The notes beneath the pieces are model-generated. The model did not search any database. It was given only the letters and a program-made list of their open reading frames with translations, and was not told the DNA's origin. Both the position numbers and the translations under genes were made by a program. This document shows positions 1-12,137 of a stretch of DNA of 64,000 nucleotides, piece after piece (the stretch's first letter is position 1; every line of letters starts with the position of its first letter). Origin of the DNA: Hofstenia miamia (Eukaryota > Xenacoelomorpha > Acoela); contig SCFE01000054.1 in assembly GCA_004352715.1 (NCBI GenBank), positions 2,077,616-2,141,615 of the forward strand, given 5' to 3'.

Positions 1-600
1 ATTTCAAGAAACAGGATTGACTTTTACATATCAATATACGCAACTGAACCCAAATGCAGTGAATGCTATAGAATGTATAAACCAATGCGTTCAAAAATAA
101 AATTTTCAGCTTAGATTAGTATCTTATGCTCTTCTACCACTTTTAGCACCATAAAGTAAATAACAAATAGCCAAATTGGTAATAGCGCATCTCGGAAATT
201 AAATTCAAGAAAATTAGCAAAATTTCAGTAATTTTGCAACCGTTCATTACGAAAAATTGGCATCTAAAAAGAACCCAAACAGCGACTAGCCGCTATAAGC
301 TATGATTGCTAAGAAATTTATGGATGCTTCATATTTATATAATCGCTTCTCTTTAGTATTTTTTCAAAAAAATTAGCTGTCAGAAAAAGGGTGCCGGTAA
401 AGCAAAATCCAATGCCAAACAATTTAGTTTTTTACTACTAAGAAAACATCTAAAATTTTGTGAAGGGTTTTACACTAAACAAATATAAAAATATTAGCTA
501 TGTATGATGAAATTATAAATGCAAAGCATGATACCATTAACTATAGTTTAAGGCGTATGCAATAGTTAAATATACAGTGCTTAGCTGTTTGAAAATTTAG
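1..600. other. Upstream intron or intergenic DNA, nothing recognised
   Basis: AT-rich sequence before the first EF-hand exon, ending in a splice acceptor at 599-600. Probably an intron of the same gene, because the exon that follows starts mid-codon. I see no other exon or repeat here. Confidence 0.4.
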
Positions 601-3600
601 AAATGAAAGAAGCATTTGATCTTTTGGATGATGATGCCGATGGTTTGCTGTCATCAGAAGAACTTTTTGTTTTTATGAAAATCATTGGAATGAACATCTC
701 GTTCACTGAAGCTCAAGAAATGATAAATGAATTCGACTCAGACGGTAACTTTTTTGCGCATAATATCTCAAAATTTCCAGCGTTAAAAACTTATTGCGAT
801 TGCTATAGCGGCTTTAATTAGATTATTTCAGTGCTAACTGAATGTATTATAATTGTAATTAATTGTCTCTATTTTTATTGGTCACTTGCTTCCGAGTCTA
901 GGCAGAACTTCACGTATTTAATACTTTTGAATTTTGTTATGTTTGCTTTATCTTCTGCTATGTACCAGTAAATGATTGCAAATATTTATTCTTTTTTGTA
1001 GTGCTAAGTTTGCTATTGGCTGAAGTAAATTTATGTATTGCTTCCATAGCTCTGTCGTTTCCTCCTTTGCTGTTTTTGAAATGTCTCCAGCTGACTATTC
1101 ATTTTAGGATATAATAAATTTAGGATATTGGTCATTATATTTTATCTTTATTTCTATTTTATTATCTTTTATTATTTTTACTGTCTTTATGACATTAATA
1201 ATGTGTAACTAATACCTTGTATCGTTTGAGTAGAGCAGTGCTATCGGTGACTGACTAGCAGTTGTTAATCAGCTGTACCTTAAGAGGTGCAACTTAGGAC
1301 TATGTGTAAAACTTATACCTTCAGTTTTATAGTGAAAGTTTCAAAGTAGAACTCCGGGCGGACATGTGGTCAAATCATTTTTGGATGGAACATCCTCTAA
1401 AGAGAACTTAATAATTTGTACTATAATAACCATTTTATGTACTTATAGAACATTCATCTTGTATTTTAAAGTGCTAATAGATAAAGCGAATTTTCTATTT
1501 CAACCTGAATTAAAAATATTGATTTTAAAAAATTATTAAGTGCACTCTGAATGCATATGAAGTGGCTGTAAAATGACATCCTAGAGAAATTCAATAAATA
1601 ATAAGTCTATAAATATTGTTTGGATGATCTATAACCGAAGAGGGGTTGATATTTCAGCAAATTTAAAAAAAAATTGATAAATTCTATCGGTTTAAGTGAC
1701 TTTGATTAGCAAAATTAAATTTTTTAATCATGTTTTTTGAATATAATTCAAGAATAATTGTAAAGCTCCAAGTTTCAAGAAAATTGAATTCAATATAATT
1801 GATTGCAGTACATTTCTAAATGACTGATTGTATTTAACTTCTTGTTTGAAATTATTTTCAAGGTTTTAATTAAATTCATTAATAATGTATAATTTTAATT
1901 TCATATAATGAGGAATTCCTTTGCAAAAATTGATTAAAAAATTAACTAACACCTCTGAAATGGACTGTGTTAAAGAATACCACACTCCCTATATCGCATC
2001 TAATTTTGATCAAGTTTTTTATGTCTTGAATTTGTTAAATTTCAATATAGCTAATTATATTCTTAAAATGAGAATTTTTGGGAATACTAGTGCAATAATC
2101 AACAATCGTTATTGCAAATCAATTTGGTGTATTTATATATATATATANNNNNNNNNNNNNNNNNNNNNNNNNNNNNNNNNNNNNNNNNNNNNNNNNNNNN
2201 NNNNNNNNNNNNNNNNNNNNNNNNNNNNNNNNNNNNNNNNNNNNNNNNNNNNNNNNNNNNNNNNNNNNNNNNNNNNNNNNNNNNNNNNNNNNNNNNNNNN
2301 NNNNNNNNNNNNNNNNNNNNNNNNNNNNNNNNNNNNNNNNNNNNNNNNNNNNNNNNNNNNNNNNNNNNNNNNNNNNNNNNNNNNNNNNNNNNNNNNNNNN
2401 NNNNNNNNNNNNNNNNNNNNNNNNNNNNNNNNNNNNNNNNNNNNNNNNNNNNNNNNNNNNNNNNNNNNNNNNNNNNNNNNNNNNNNNNNNNNNNNNNNNN
2501 NNNNNNNNNNNNNNNNNNNNNNNNNNNNNNNNNNNNNNNNNNNNNNNNNNNNNNNNNNNNNNNNNNNNNNNNNNNNNNNNNNNNNNNNNNNNNNNNNNNN
2601 NNNNNNNNNNNNNNNNNNNNNNNNNNNNNNNNNNNNNNNNNNNNNNNNNNNNNNNNNNNNNNNNNNNNNNNNNNNNNNNNNNNNNNNNNNNNNNNNNNNN
2701 NNNNNNNNNNNNNNNNNNNNNNNNNNNNNNNNNNNNNNNNNNNNNNNNNNNNNNNNNNNNNNNNNNNNNNNNNNNNNNNNNNNNNNNNNNNNNNNNNNNN
2801 NNNNNNNNNNNNNNNNNNNNNNNNNNNNNNNNNNNNNNNNNNNNNNNNNNNNNNNNNNNNNNNNNNNNNNNNNNNNNNNNNNNNNNNNNNNNNNNNNNNN
2901 NNNNNNNNNNNNNNNNNNNNNNNNNNNNNNNNNNNNNNNNNNNNNNNNNNNNNNNNNNNNNNNNNNNNNNNNNNNNNNNNNNNNNNNNNNNNNNNNNNNN
3001 NNNNNNNNNNNNNNNNNNNNNNNNNNNNNNNNNNNNNNNNNNNNNNNNNNNNNNAATATATATATATATATATTGCATTGCTTGTTAATATGTTTTTCAG
3101 TAGAATAACGCCTCATTCCATTGTTCGAGCAAAACTATCATTCTTGCCTGCCGGCTTAGCCAATAGTCCATGCAAATATTCATGACTGGGTTCACAACCC
3201 ACATTTGTTTAACGTGGTCCACAATTTTTAGTCCAACAATCAGCATGATACCAAAAAACGGGAACAATAGAAAAATAGAAATTGAATGTGAAACAACAAA
3301 ATCGATCTAAAATTAAGAGCTTAGAATAGTTTGTTGGATAGTAGCGGGGGATTTTCACTAAAATTTAAATTCAAATATTTTTAGTCAATGTTGTTTAATT
3401 TAGTTTAAATTCTTTAAAAATGAAGCAACTATTAAAAAATATTTGCTAAATTTTTCAGAAATTCCCTGTTTCTTTCTTGGGAGATGATGTCACTAACTTT
3501 TGATTTTCCAGAAATTCATCATACAAAGTAATAGTTTTGTGATTCAAAAGGTAGTGACATCATCTGACCAAGAAAGAGACAGTGAATTTCTGCAAAATTT

Positions 3601-6600
3601 AGCAAATATTTTTTATTGGGTGGTTTATATTTAAGGAATTTAAACTAAGTTAAACATTTTTCGCAAAAAATATTAAAATGTAAATTTTAGTCAAAATCCC
3701 CCGTTGCAATACAAACTGATAATATACGTTGAAACTTTAATTGCTTAAGATATAGTTTTTATTTTTGACCGGACTTGGTAAGCAGTTCACATGAAGATTG
3801 AAGATTTTTTGGTCCTACTCAGCCCGCTACCCACGTGAGTTTGGTCAGCCCACAGTCTATTCATGCTTGCTTCTATCTTTGCTTCATTTATCGATCAACA
3901 CGATGAAAAATTTATTGTTTAAGTAAAACGTTTTTCTTACTTGATTTTCAAAAATATCATTCGAAGTAAATTGTTCGACATTCTGTTCTTGTCACCGCAT
4001 AAAGTTGTTGCAAATTCATTTTTTAATCCAGTGCATTTAAGATAACGTATATAGCTCCGGTTAAAATAATGAGAAACAAAATTTTTGTCCATTTCTTAGC
4101 AACAAAAAGACGCACGGTAACAAAATTCATATAAATCGACGGCAAATTAAGTTTTATAAAAGAAATTAGACATTGACTCGGGAGCGAACACATTTAATTT
4201 GAGTTCATTAAATTCTTCTTGATTCTCAGGGTAATTTTTTTTGCTTCAGTTTTTGCATATTTTTCCTGTGAATTGGTAAGCCACTACAAAATTTTTCAGA
4301 TTTTCCTCTTGGAAGAAATTTAGGGTATGCCTTGAAGTATGGGTGGTCACCCCATATTGCTGAGGAAAAATTCAGTTTGAAATACACGAGTCCGCAAACG
4401 GAATAAACTCTACTACAAAATTAGTATACCTTTAACTGTGTACAGCATCACCATGAAATAACTCAAAGCACCTCAAACCATGAAATAACTCAAAGCACCT
4501 CAAACCATGAAATAACTCAAAGCACCTCAAACCATGAAATTTTGGTAAACTTTGGAGATGACTTGAGAGGCGACTTGGCTGTCGTAGACCAATAAAAAAT
4601 GTTTCTATGCAACTGGAACATGGACCCATCGGTTATGAAAATATTTCTGAAAAATCTATCCAGCAGCAATGTTTCACAAAAGCTAAACCCGATCTTCTTT
4701 CTGTTTTTGGGTCAACAGGCTCAATTTTTTGCACGATTTTTAAGCATCCGTTCCTTTGAAAGTGCTCGGTACACTGGCGATGTTGAGACAACTTTGTTAT
4801 GCGTTTCTTGAAACTTTGTGTTCAAATGAGCGATTGATTTCAATGGGTTTTGTAAAGCAATTTTGGCAAAACTTTTCCGTCCATTTCCAGTCAATTTGAG
4901 GGGTCGCACACTTCGTTTCTTCCTTTTTAGTATATTCGTTTGGGTCAGCTTTTTTAAAGTATCTGTAGAATGTCTTTGGCTTATACCCCATATCTTAAGT
5001 AAAGATTTGCGGTCTGTGGTTCTAGTACAATAAAGATATTGCACAACGTTTCTTGCATCTTGATAAGACATGTTTAGTGCAAATTTATAAAGTGCCTGTC
5101 CCCATCTTATGGGCTTACGGGTACCTTTGCTGATTGTGTTTTAGCACAAATGTGGTTCGTCTTGAGCATGCCATTTTAATGAGGTGAAAAGACTTGTGTA
5201 CTGGCGATGAAAAATTTTTTCTCATTTTTTGGTCCGGTGCTATACACTATACTACAATTATATAAATTTAAATACAAGAAGGAATAAAATAATTTCGAGT
5301 GTTCATCTCAAAAATTGTTCTTAGTAAACATTCAGATATAACTAAATATAACACATTTGTATACTGAAATTTGCGTTAGACTTGTCCATGAAAATTTCCA
5401 TGGATCTGGAATGTATCTGGATCTGAAAATGCAATCCATTGATTTCGTGGACATTTCGTGAACCCAACATTTTATGCAGAAGACAATTAGTATTTACAAA
5501 AAAGCCATCGAAATATTGCACATTTTCGGGATCCAGCAGAATTCGTGTGGGATAAGGGCATGGCACTTCATATACGATACTATAGGTAGTGCTTAGCAAA
5601 CCACAATTTCTTTTTCACAAACATGATTCCAAGCAAATTAATTTACTAGAAGATATTAAAAAGTAAATGATATTTTTGTACAAAAATATGTAGTTCTTTT
5701 AAAATTTGCATTGGAAAATATCACAGAATTGGAGTTGGTGCAGAATACCGCATAGCCCCACTCAGTGGCGTACGCAGGGGGGCATGGTGGAATGTCCCCC
5801 TCGTCAGGTATCCCAATTTGATTTTGACTGGATAAATCAAGAAATTTTTCGTAAAAAATGAAAAATTTATAATCTAGGATTGTGAAATGCATTTTTAGGG
5901 TATATTTTCCAAATATTTTCAAAATTTTTAGCATGGCTTCGCCCCATATTGGGTAATGACGATGATGTCCTCCCGTCAGAAAATCCTGCGTACACCCCTG
6001 CCCCCTCATTTTGCTGTATTTCTTATTTATTTATGTCACTGTAATAATACAACTGCTTTTTTGACGACTTGCTAGTTTTTAGCAATCCATTAATCTGTGG
6101 AAATCCCATGGATCGATCCATAAGAGTTTAAAGGATCTCGAATGGATCTTATCCAAAAAAACCAATCCATGAACAAGAATGGTTTGCTTACTGAAAATAG
6201 TTATGTTAAAACTTCATTCTAAGAAGTCGCAACATCAACTATAAAACGCAATTGTAAACCAAATTAAAGTTGTTAGTTTATTGAAAGGTTCGTAATACGA
6301 AGACCTTAATAATTAAAAAGTGCTAGTCCCTAGGTAATTTTAAGCGTAGTCCTAATTACACTGTCGATTATTGGTGCAACTAAAAACACGCTTGTTTATT
6401 TTTTGTTTTTTATGTTCAGTAGTACTTATATAAAACACAGCTTCTATACCTGATTAGAGCAACCTTTCTAAGAAAGTCCAAAAAACATTGGGACTGAACT
6501 CATTAACCCATTAAAGCCCAGCATATGAAATTTCATACGTAAACGGAATTCTCTCAAGTAAGTTTTTTCCTTCCTTTTATCAGTAATATAAATGCAAATG

Positions 6601-8839
6601 CCCAGCGTATAAATTTTCATACACTCCTAAAAATACATTGAATGCATGGAATTATTTTTGCAAAATTTATAATATTTTAACTTTAATTATGAAGTTTCAT
6701 CGAAATACACAAACTTTTTTAAATTCGGGCTTTAATGGGTTAAGTTGTATTGTATGTCACTTCTTGAGTAAGGTAAACATAATACATGATTAGTATGGTA
6801 GCAACATATTAATAAAAGTCTTTCATGGTTTTGGGGAATTTTTTATTAGTCTGAATAAATTTTTTGTTTAAGGTGACGGCATGCTAAATTTTGCAGATTT
6901 CAACAAAGTGATGTCTTCGGAACTCTTCGAAACCGATCAGGATCTAGAAATAATACGAGAAGCATTCAGACAATTCGATGTTGGTAAGTGCCTATAATTA
7001 TGGCCAATTGATTTAACACTAATACAAAATGGTGCATTTTTAAGTAAAGCAATTATTTATCCATGCGGCAAGTATCTTTAGACCTGCCCAACGAAAATAT
7101 TTTGCTCATGTTTTTCGAGTCAACCCAAACAAATACTTAAAAAAAATATATATATAATTATTATTTACGGGATATTCCAAAATAGACAAGTACATACAGA
7201 ACATAAATATTTCAAATCAAGTAGATTTACCCATAAGTTTAATCGATTACATGTTACGAGTTTTTTCTGAATTTTTTTGATATTTTGGAGCCTGTTGAAG
7301 GTCGGATTTTACCATTATCATCAACCAAGAGGTGTAGAATTGAAAAAGAATGAAAGAACTCCACGTAAGAGGAACTTAACTAAGTAGTTTTGTTTTCGAG
7401 TGTAGGAGTTTGGATGAAAGCCTTTTGAAAATTGGTTCTAAAAAGTCGTCAATTTTGCATTTTTGTTTAATTTGAGTGTTTTTGAAAACCTCTTGACTAA
7501 GTATTTTGACCATTTTGAATTTCTCATATATTTTTAAGTTAGGAGGTCAATAGACATTAAAAAGTTCTTCCTTAGTCCTAGGACATCCTTTATTTAATGA
7601 AGAATATCACAGAAGAGGATTAGGAGTGAAGTAATGTACTTATGCTGCAAGCTATTTTTTTTGTCGGAAAATATATGAATATATGACAACACGCAACATT
7701 GCTCTTTTTGCCCAATGTTTAATGTTCGAAGACGCTGCATATGGAAATCGGTTAAAGCTTATTTCTAAATTTAATTTTCGCTTTCAGTTGAATTTTCATC
7801 TAATTTATATCACTTCTCCTGGTCAATGTTGGTTTTTGCAAAAACCTATTTTGTTATCATTCTTACCTCTGTATGAGGCTATGTAGCTTCTGCTGATCTG
7901 ATAAATCATAGACCTTGTTTTGAAACTCTATGAACTAAGTACAATTTAAATGAAGTTTCGTGTAAATATTGTAACTTCATTAAGTAGGTCAAATAGTGTA
8001 CCGAATTTGACATTACTTTTGAAAACTTTTTGGAATTGGTTCTAAATTGTAATAGCTGCTATCAATAAGGCCAACTTCACGCGAAGAATAATCCAAAATT
8101 TAAAAATAGATTCAATATAAATTCCAAACTACTTTCCAAATAAAAAAGTAAAGCTAAATTTTGAATAAATCCATTTTCAATGTACGCTAAGCAATAATTT
8201 TATATAAATATCGAATCTTTATATAATCCGACTGCATAAAAATATTTTAAAAACAATTGTGCTGAATGATTTGATGGGACATCTATTTACATTACATTTC
8301 AAAATATGTCAAAAAATAAATTAATCATTCTAGCATAATTATTGCATTATTTTGCAAAATACATTTTTGACGTAAGCATTTTAATTAATTAGAGATGTTT
8401 TTGTTTTGATTTATTTGGATAATTGAAGATAAATTTTTAAGCAATATATCACTGTTAAAATAATAAAATCAAATTTACTACAGGGTGACTTAAGAATTCC
8501 AAACATTCCGAAAACAAATAAGAAATTGAAGAAAAAACGTAATCAAGTGAAAAATGATGATTTACAATTGAAAGTTCTATTGTGTGGTAAATTATCTTCA
8601 GGGTGGTCAAAAAGTCTGGTAACAGTGTTAGCTTTTGGCCAACCATGCAAAGGTCGTTTTTCATATCAGTTTTAATATAAAATAATTAACATGGTTTTAC
8701 TCGTGGTAGTCTAACTAATATATTAAAATTGATCATGCCAGTTGTCTTCTAAAGTGCTACCTGACTTTTTTAAACAAACTATACATTTTAATTTTTTTAA
8801 TTACACACTTTATCCTTTTTAAAATTGTAAGACTTTGGA

Positions 8840-8882
<43 letters not shown>

Positions 8883-10706
8883 GAGAAGAGAGCTTAGATT
8901 AATTGACACAAAAATTACGAATGTTATCCACCAATTAATGTCAGAAAATGAATAAAGACCTGAGTATTGCGGATAAAAAACTTTCAGGTCGGTTTTGTAT
9001 ATGCCATCAATTTATTTGTTGATGTATGAATTTTTCCTGATTTACAGAAATCAACAATAATGTGTAATTTTTAAGGTTTCGAGTTTTGAATATCTGATAC
9101 TTGAGAATGTTTTGATTACGTAGATTACGATTTGAATTATTGTTTGTTAAGATGGAACTGGATACATACACGAACATGAGCTTCAAACAATCCTAATGAC
9201 TATTGGTGATTCTCCGTACAATGCAGACGAAGTTGAAGAAATTTTACAGGATCATGCTGCGGATGACGGTCATATTAACTATGAAAGTACGTAAATATTT
9301 TATAGATTTGCAAAGATTCTTACCAATCATGAATAATCATTAATTAATAATAAAAATATTTATTTAATTCTTTTGTTTTTTTACAAATCAAGTGATTAAC
9401 ACTTATGAAAAATTAAAACAATAGATAGAAATTAACTTAGTTCTAAAAAATACTTTGTCTTGGTTTCAAAAGCTTATTGTCCTTGAGGATATAAATTTTT
9501 GGTTTTCATTGTTCAATAGCTTTGTTATAGTTTATAGACTTTGTCCTATAATTTGATAAGTAGTTGTATCTTCTTCGTTTTAGTGAAATTTTTAATGATT
9601 TTTAAATTTATTGAAATTTCGTTCTTCTTTAATATCTGGAGGGAGTTTGTTCCATAATTCAATTGTAAAATTAGTAAATGATTTTTCAAAGATTTTCTTT
9701 TTAAATTTGATTTTGTGATAAGTCTTAGTTTGCTTGTGCATATTTTTCTGTAATTCTACTGAAGGTCTTTTCCAAAATAATTATAAATTATATATTCACA
9801 AAAAATCACTCTCAAATAATTAGTTTTTCATATATATATATATATATAGTGATACTTTGGAAATTGCAGAAGATTTAGATACAACTTTTTCTCTTGTCTC
9901 AAACAGCGCCAATGATCTTTTTGATAACAATACTCAAAATAAAATCTGCGATGTTGACGTATAGACAATCCCCTTTTATTGCATTTACGTGCTTTTTATT
10001 TTGAAATACTTTTTAATTGATTTTATTAAATGATATACTTAAAAAATAGCTAAACCGTCAAAGTGACGGTTTTGAGTATTTTGGTAAGTTTATATTACTG
10101 GGTGTTCTAGTGTTAAATGAATTTGCTTTATTAATTGGATGAATTCCTGCTCAGTGTTTATACATCTTTAAATATTCAACGAAGCCAAGAATAAGAAAGA
10201 AACATGCAGAAGAGACTCTGCCCTATCAGATGGCGCTTTTAAATTGAGCCTAACGTTTATAGTTTTAGAGCTATAAGCGTTTAAAAATTTTCAGGATCAC
10301 GAAAAATTTCCAAAATGCTGGGGCTGTTTAAGGTTAAATTACCCAAATTCTGTCATGTCTTTTAAGGAAAATATTCCCAAACGTATTCTTTCCATATCAT
10401 TTATTTATTACAACTATTGATTAATGTTTCGTTCATTAGCATTAAGAATAATCAATGTGAGATTGAATTACTTCAAAACAAGGAAAAACTTTTAAAACTT
10501 ATTTCTACATTTAAATCATTGAACATTTATTTTTGGTATATTTAGATCTGCTTCATGTCATAAAAAATTTTTTGAGCAAGAAATGTAAAGAAACAGTGCC
10601 AACCGAACAATACTTGGTTCCACCTTCTGTAAGCGTTGGTAACACACAAGCTGCAAACTTGCCGCGTTTGTCAGTTAGAAGAGCCACAGATTTTGCTATT
10701 GGATGA
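601..10706 (+). CDS. Calmodulin-like EF-hand protein, last four exons (5' end outside window)
   Basis: Four exons join in frame: 601-744, 6873-6983, 9152-9286 and 10546-10706 (stop TGA). All have AG/GT borders and all introns are phase 1. The spliced product of about 182 residues has calmodulin architecture. Loop 1 is DDDADGLLSSEE. Loop 2 is DSDGDGMLNFAD, rebuilt exactly across the first intron, with Asp rather than Glu at position 12. Loop 3 is DVDGTGYIHEHE, also rebuilt across an intron. Loop 4, HAADDGHINYEN, lacks acidic residues at positions 1, 3 and 12 and is probably unable to bind calcium. After it comes a tail of about 45 residues not found in calmodulin. The first exon starts after an AG and opens two bases before an ATG that aligns with calmodulin's internal KEAF motif, so an upstream exon is likely. 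Role inferred: cytosolic calcium sensor, target unknown. Could equally be called a troponin C-like or calcium-dependent regulator. Confidence 0.8.
2105..3135. repeat. (TA)n-linked repeat unit flanking an assembly gap
   Basis: Left of the gap is TTATTGCAAATCAATTTG followed by (TA)n. Right of it is (TA)n followed by a block beginning TTGCATTGCTTGTTAATAT and ending CTCATTCCATTGTT. At 25401-25468 the same two blocks are contiguous, in the order right block then left block then (TA)n. This suggests a unit of roughly 70 bp plus (TA)n that may be tandemly repeated inside the gap. Positions 2148-3054 are all N. Confidence 0.55.
3345..3703. mobile_element. Long inverted-repeat (foldback) element in intron 1
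   Basis: The two halves are near reverse complements over about 170 bp each. The ends read CGGGGGATTTTCACTAAAAT on the left and, read from the other strand, CGGGGGATTTTGACTAAAAT on the right. The arms continue through a GATGATGTCAC / GTGACATCATC pair towards the centre near 3525. There is no coding capacity. This is the form of a foldback MITE. Target-site duplications are not clear, so the superfamily is unassigned. Confidence 0.75.
4451..4541. repeat. 27-bp tandem repeat, 3.3 copies
   Basis: Units starting CCATGAAATAACTC at 4451, 4478 and 4505 plus a partial at 4532 are identical. The array lies at the decayed 3' side of the Tc1-like transposase relic that follows it on the plus strand. 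Confidence 0.9.
4560..5071 (-). pseudogene. Tc1/mariner-family transposase fragment
   Basis: On the minus strand 5071-4721 encodes an N-terminal helix-turn-helix region typical of Tc1-like transposases (RKSLLKIWGISQRHS, then SVRPLKLTGNGRKS and VSTSPVYRALSKERML). A shifted frame further on gives a degenerate catalytic block (IFITDGSMFQLHRN, compare the family's I.FSDES.F). The frameshift and the missing distal half make it non-functional. Confidence 0.7.
5763..6000. mobile_element. Short hAT-like MITE
   Basis: The ends are inverted: CAGTGGCGTACGCAGGGG on the left and, read from the right, CAGGGGTGTACGCAGG. The 5'-CAG terminus is usual for hAT MITEs. The flanking 8-mers (GCCCCACT and CCCCCTCA) match only poorly, so an 8-bp target duplication is not proven. 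Confidence 0.55.
6507..6739. mobile_element. piggyBac-type MITE (TTAA flanked)
   Basis: Terminal inverted repeats CCCATTAAAGCCC and GGGCTTTAATGGG are bounded on both sides by TTAA (6503-6506 and 6740-6743), the piggyBac target. Two internal imperfect repeats, each starting GCCCAGC and containing a TTTCATAC core, lie near 6515 and 6600. There is no coding capacity. The element sits 130 bp before EF-hand exon 2. Confidence 0.8.
6984..9151 (+). other. EF-hand intron 2, no element recognised
   Basis: AT-rich intron between EF-hand exons 2 and 3. It holds a (TA)n microsatellite at 8843-8881. I see no convincing exon or transposon ends in it. Confidence 0.6.
9480..9775 (-). pseudogene. LINE 3'-end coding remnant
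   Basis: Minus-strand translation gives KSFTNFTIELWNKLPPDIKE followed by an F-N-K-F-K motif. This is the characteristic W-N-x-LP C-terminal signature of many non-LTR retrotransposon ORF2 proteins. The surroundings are full of stops. It lies in EF-hand intron 3. Confidence 0.6.
9849..10112 (+). mobile_element. piggyBac-type element, right end only
   Basis: Identical to the right part of the element at 30126-31061. It ends in TGGGTGTTCTAGTG followed by TTAA at 10113-10116. The left half is missing and replaced by (TA)n at the duplication edge. Confidence 0.75.
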
Positions 10707-10955
10707 ATCTTCTAATTGTAGAATGTTCACTGTCATTCCTAAGATATAAAATTTTTCCGTTTCACTTAAAAGCAATGTAAAGATTATTCTTATAATTATT
10801 CTTAAGACAGTAATTAGTTTCACAACATCTTGCCAATAAATGATTTATGAAAAAAATAAAAATTACTGTCAAAATGCATGCATACGTGAAATAATTAAAA
10901 TAAAAAATTTATTGGTTGATTACTATAATATAATTTTTTTGATAATGAAGTACAG

Positions 10956-10986
10956 CCATGGATTACTCCTATTTAGTAATCCATGG
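10956..10986. repeat. Perfect 12-bp hairpin downstream of the EF-hand stop
   Basis: CCATGGATTACT, a 7-base loop, then AGTAATCCATGG. The same hairpin is at 31905-31935 in the second copy. It starts 250 bp after the stop codon. It could be a small palindromic element or a 3'-end structure. Confidence 0.7.
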
Positions 10987-11459
10987 TACAACATAACAAA
11001 ATAAAAGATCCAACAATGTTCTTTATTCTATGTAAGTAAGTGATGAGATACTAAACACATTAAACTTGTTCATGCAAGTAGTAGATATTAACCATAATTT
11101 TCAAATAACTGATAATTTTTTATTTTTACAACTATGTGTATGTAGGAGATATTTGCAATGCGTTAAATTTAAAAGAGGATATAATTTCATGATTTTAAGT
11201 GTCTCTTTCAGAACATCTTGCATGGTAGTGATTTCAAGTCAACATTAGTTAACCTACTTAACACTTAAGGAGAGTGACTTTGTTAATCTCACTTGTAAAG
11301 AAGAATTCGATAAAAATTTTTCATCAAAATTTTGAAAATCTCTTGAAGAAACAAAGATTTTGAGTTACTGACTTACATACATAGATTGTGATCATTAATG
11401 ATTCAAAATCTGCTTACATTATCTCTGCCTTAGATTCATCGCAAATGTGGTAACTTTGC

Positions 11460-11830
11460 ATTTTTCTTTTAGACCACCTTTGTGAAAATAAGGCAGTTGG
11501 TAGATCAATTAAACCGACTTGTCCTCATTTATAGGAATGCATGCCTCCTGAGCCCAACAGCAAATGTTCTCTAGTTTGAGATAAGAAGGTAGTTTGTTAG
11601 TAGGTGAATGCAAGTCATCAAACATAATGAGCATAACATCTTTAGTGTCATCTGCATATGATAAGAGCTTAGCAGTGTCATGAACTGAATCCAGAGAAAT
11701 AGATCAAACGTTTCAATAAAACAGTACATTAACTGTGCCCTGAGAAGAGCCCTTGTTAATAACCCTCCAAAAGAACTTACATTGTGTAGGATAATTTTAA
11801 AATAATCTAAATTCTTCAATGTGACTTCTT
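11460..11830 (-). pseudogene. LINE reverse transcriptase fragment
   Basis: Minus-strand reading gives GSSQGTVNVLF (motif B-like), then LLSYADDTKDVMLIMF containing the YADD catalytic motif, then a typical downstream W-x-Q block (CCWAQEACIPINEDKS). Stops and a frameshift interrupt it. It is duplicated at 32409-32779. Confidence 0.65.
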
Positions 11831-12137
11831 ATCTAAATTGGGTTTGCAACAAGAGTTGTACTATTTGCGCCCTACCTTACTCATGGTTTAGTTAAGTTCT
11901 TACGTGCTACAGTCATTGTTTTGACCCACTCACTAGCTGTGCCTTACATGCTATCAAATTACACACTTCATTTTGTGATATCTGCTGTTACTCATTAACA
12001 AAATTACCTTTGTGATAGAATTATTTCTATGTCTCTGTAGCAGAACAATTAATAAATTACATAATACAATAATATAGGCCTGCTATTTTCTAACTACTTT
12101 TGTCACTCAAATCACATTATTAAAATCCTCAGTATTT

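Noticed and set aside
1921-3185. Long open frames of 300-400 codons spanning the N gaps (also at 14262-14734, 24313-25555 and 35280-36418)
   Set aside because: They consist almost entirely of N plus (TA)n translation and are not genes.
5320-6193. Possible larger MITE enclosing the hAT-like MITE (TTAGTAAACATTC and GAATGGTTTGCTTACTG ends)
   Set aside because: The ends match only loosely and a competing match exists near 5588. Bounds are not defensible.
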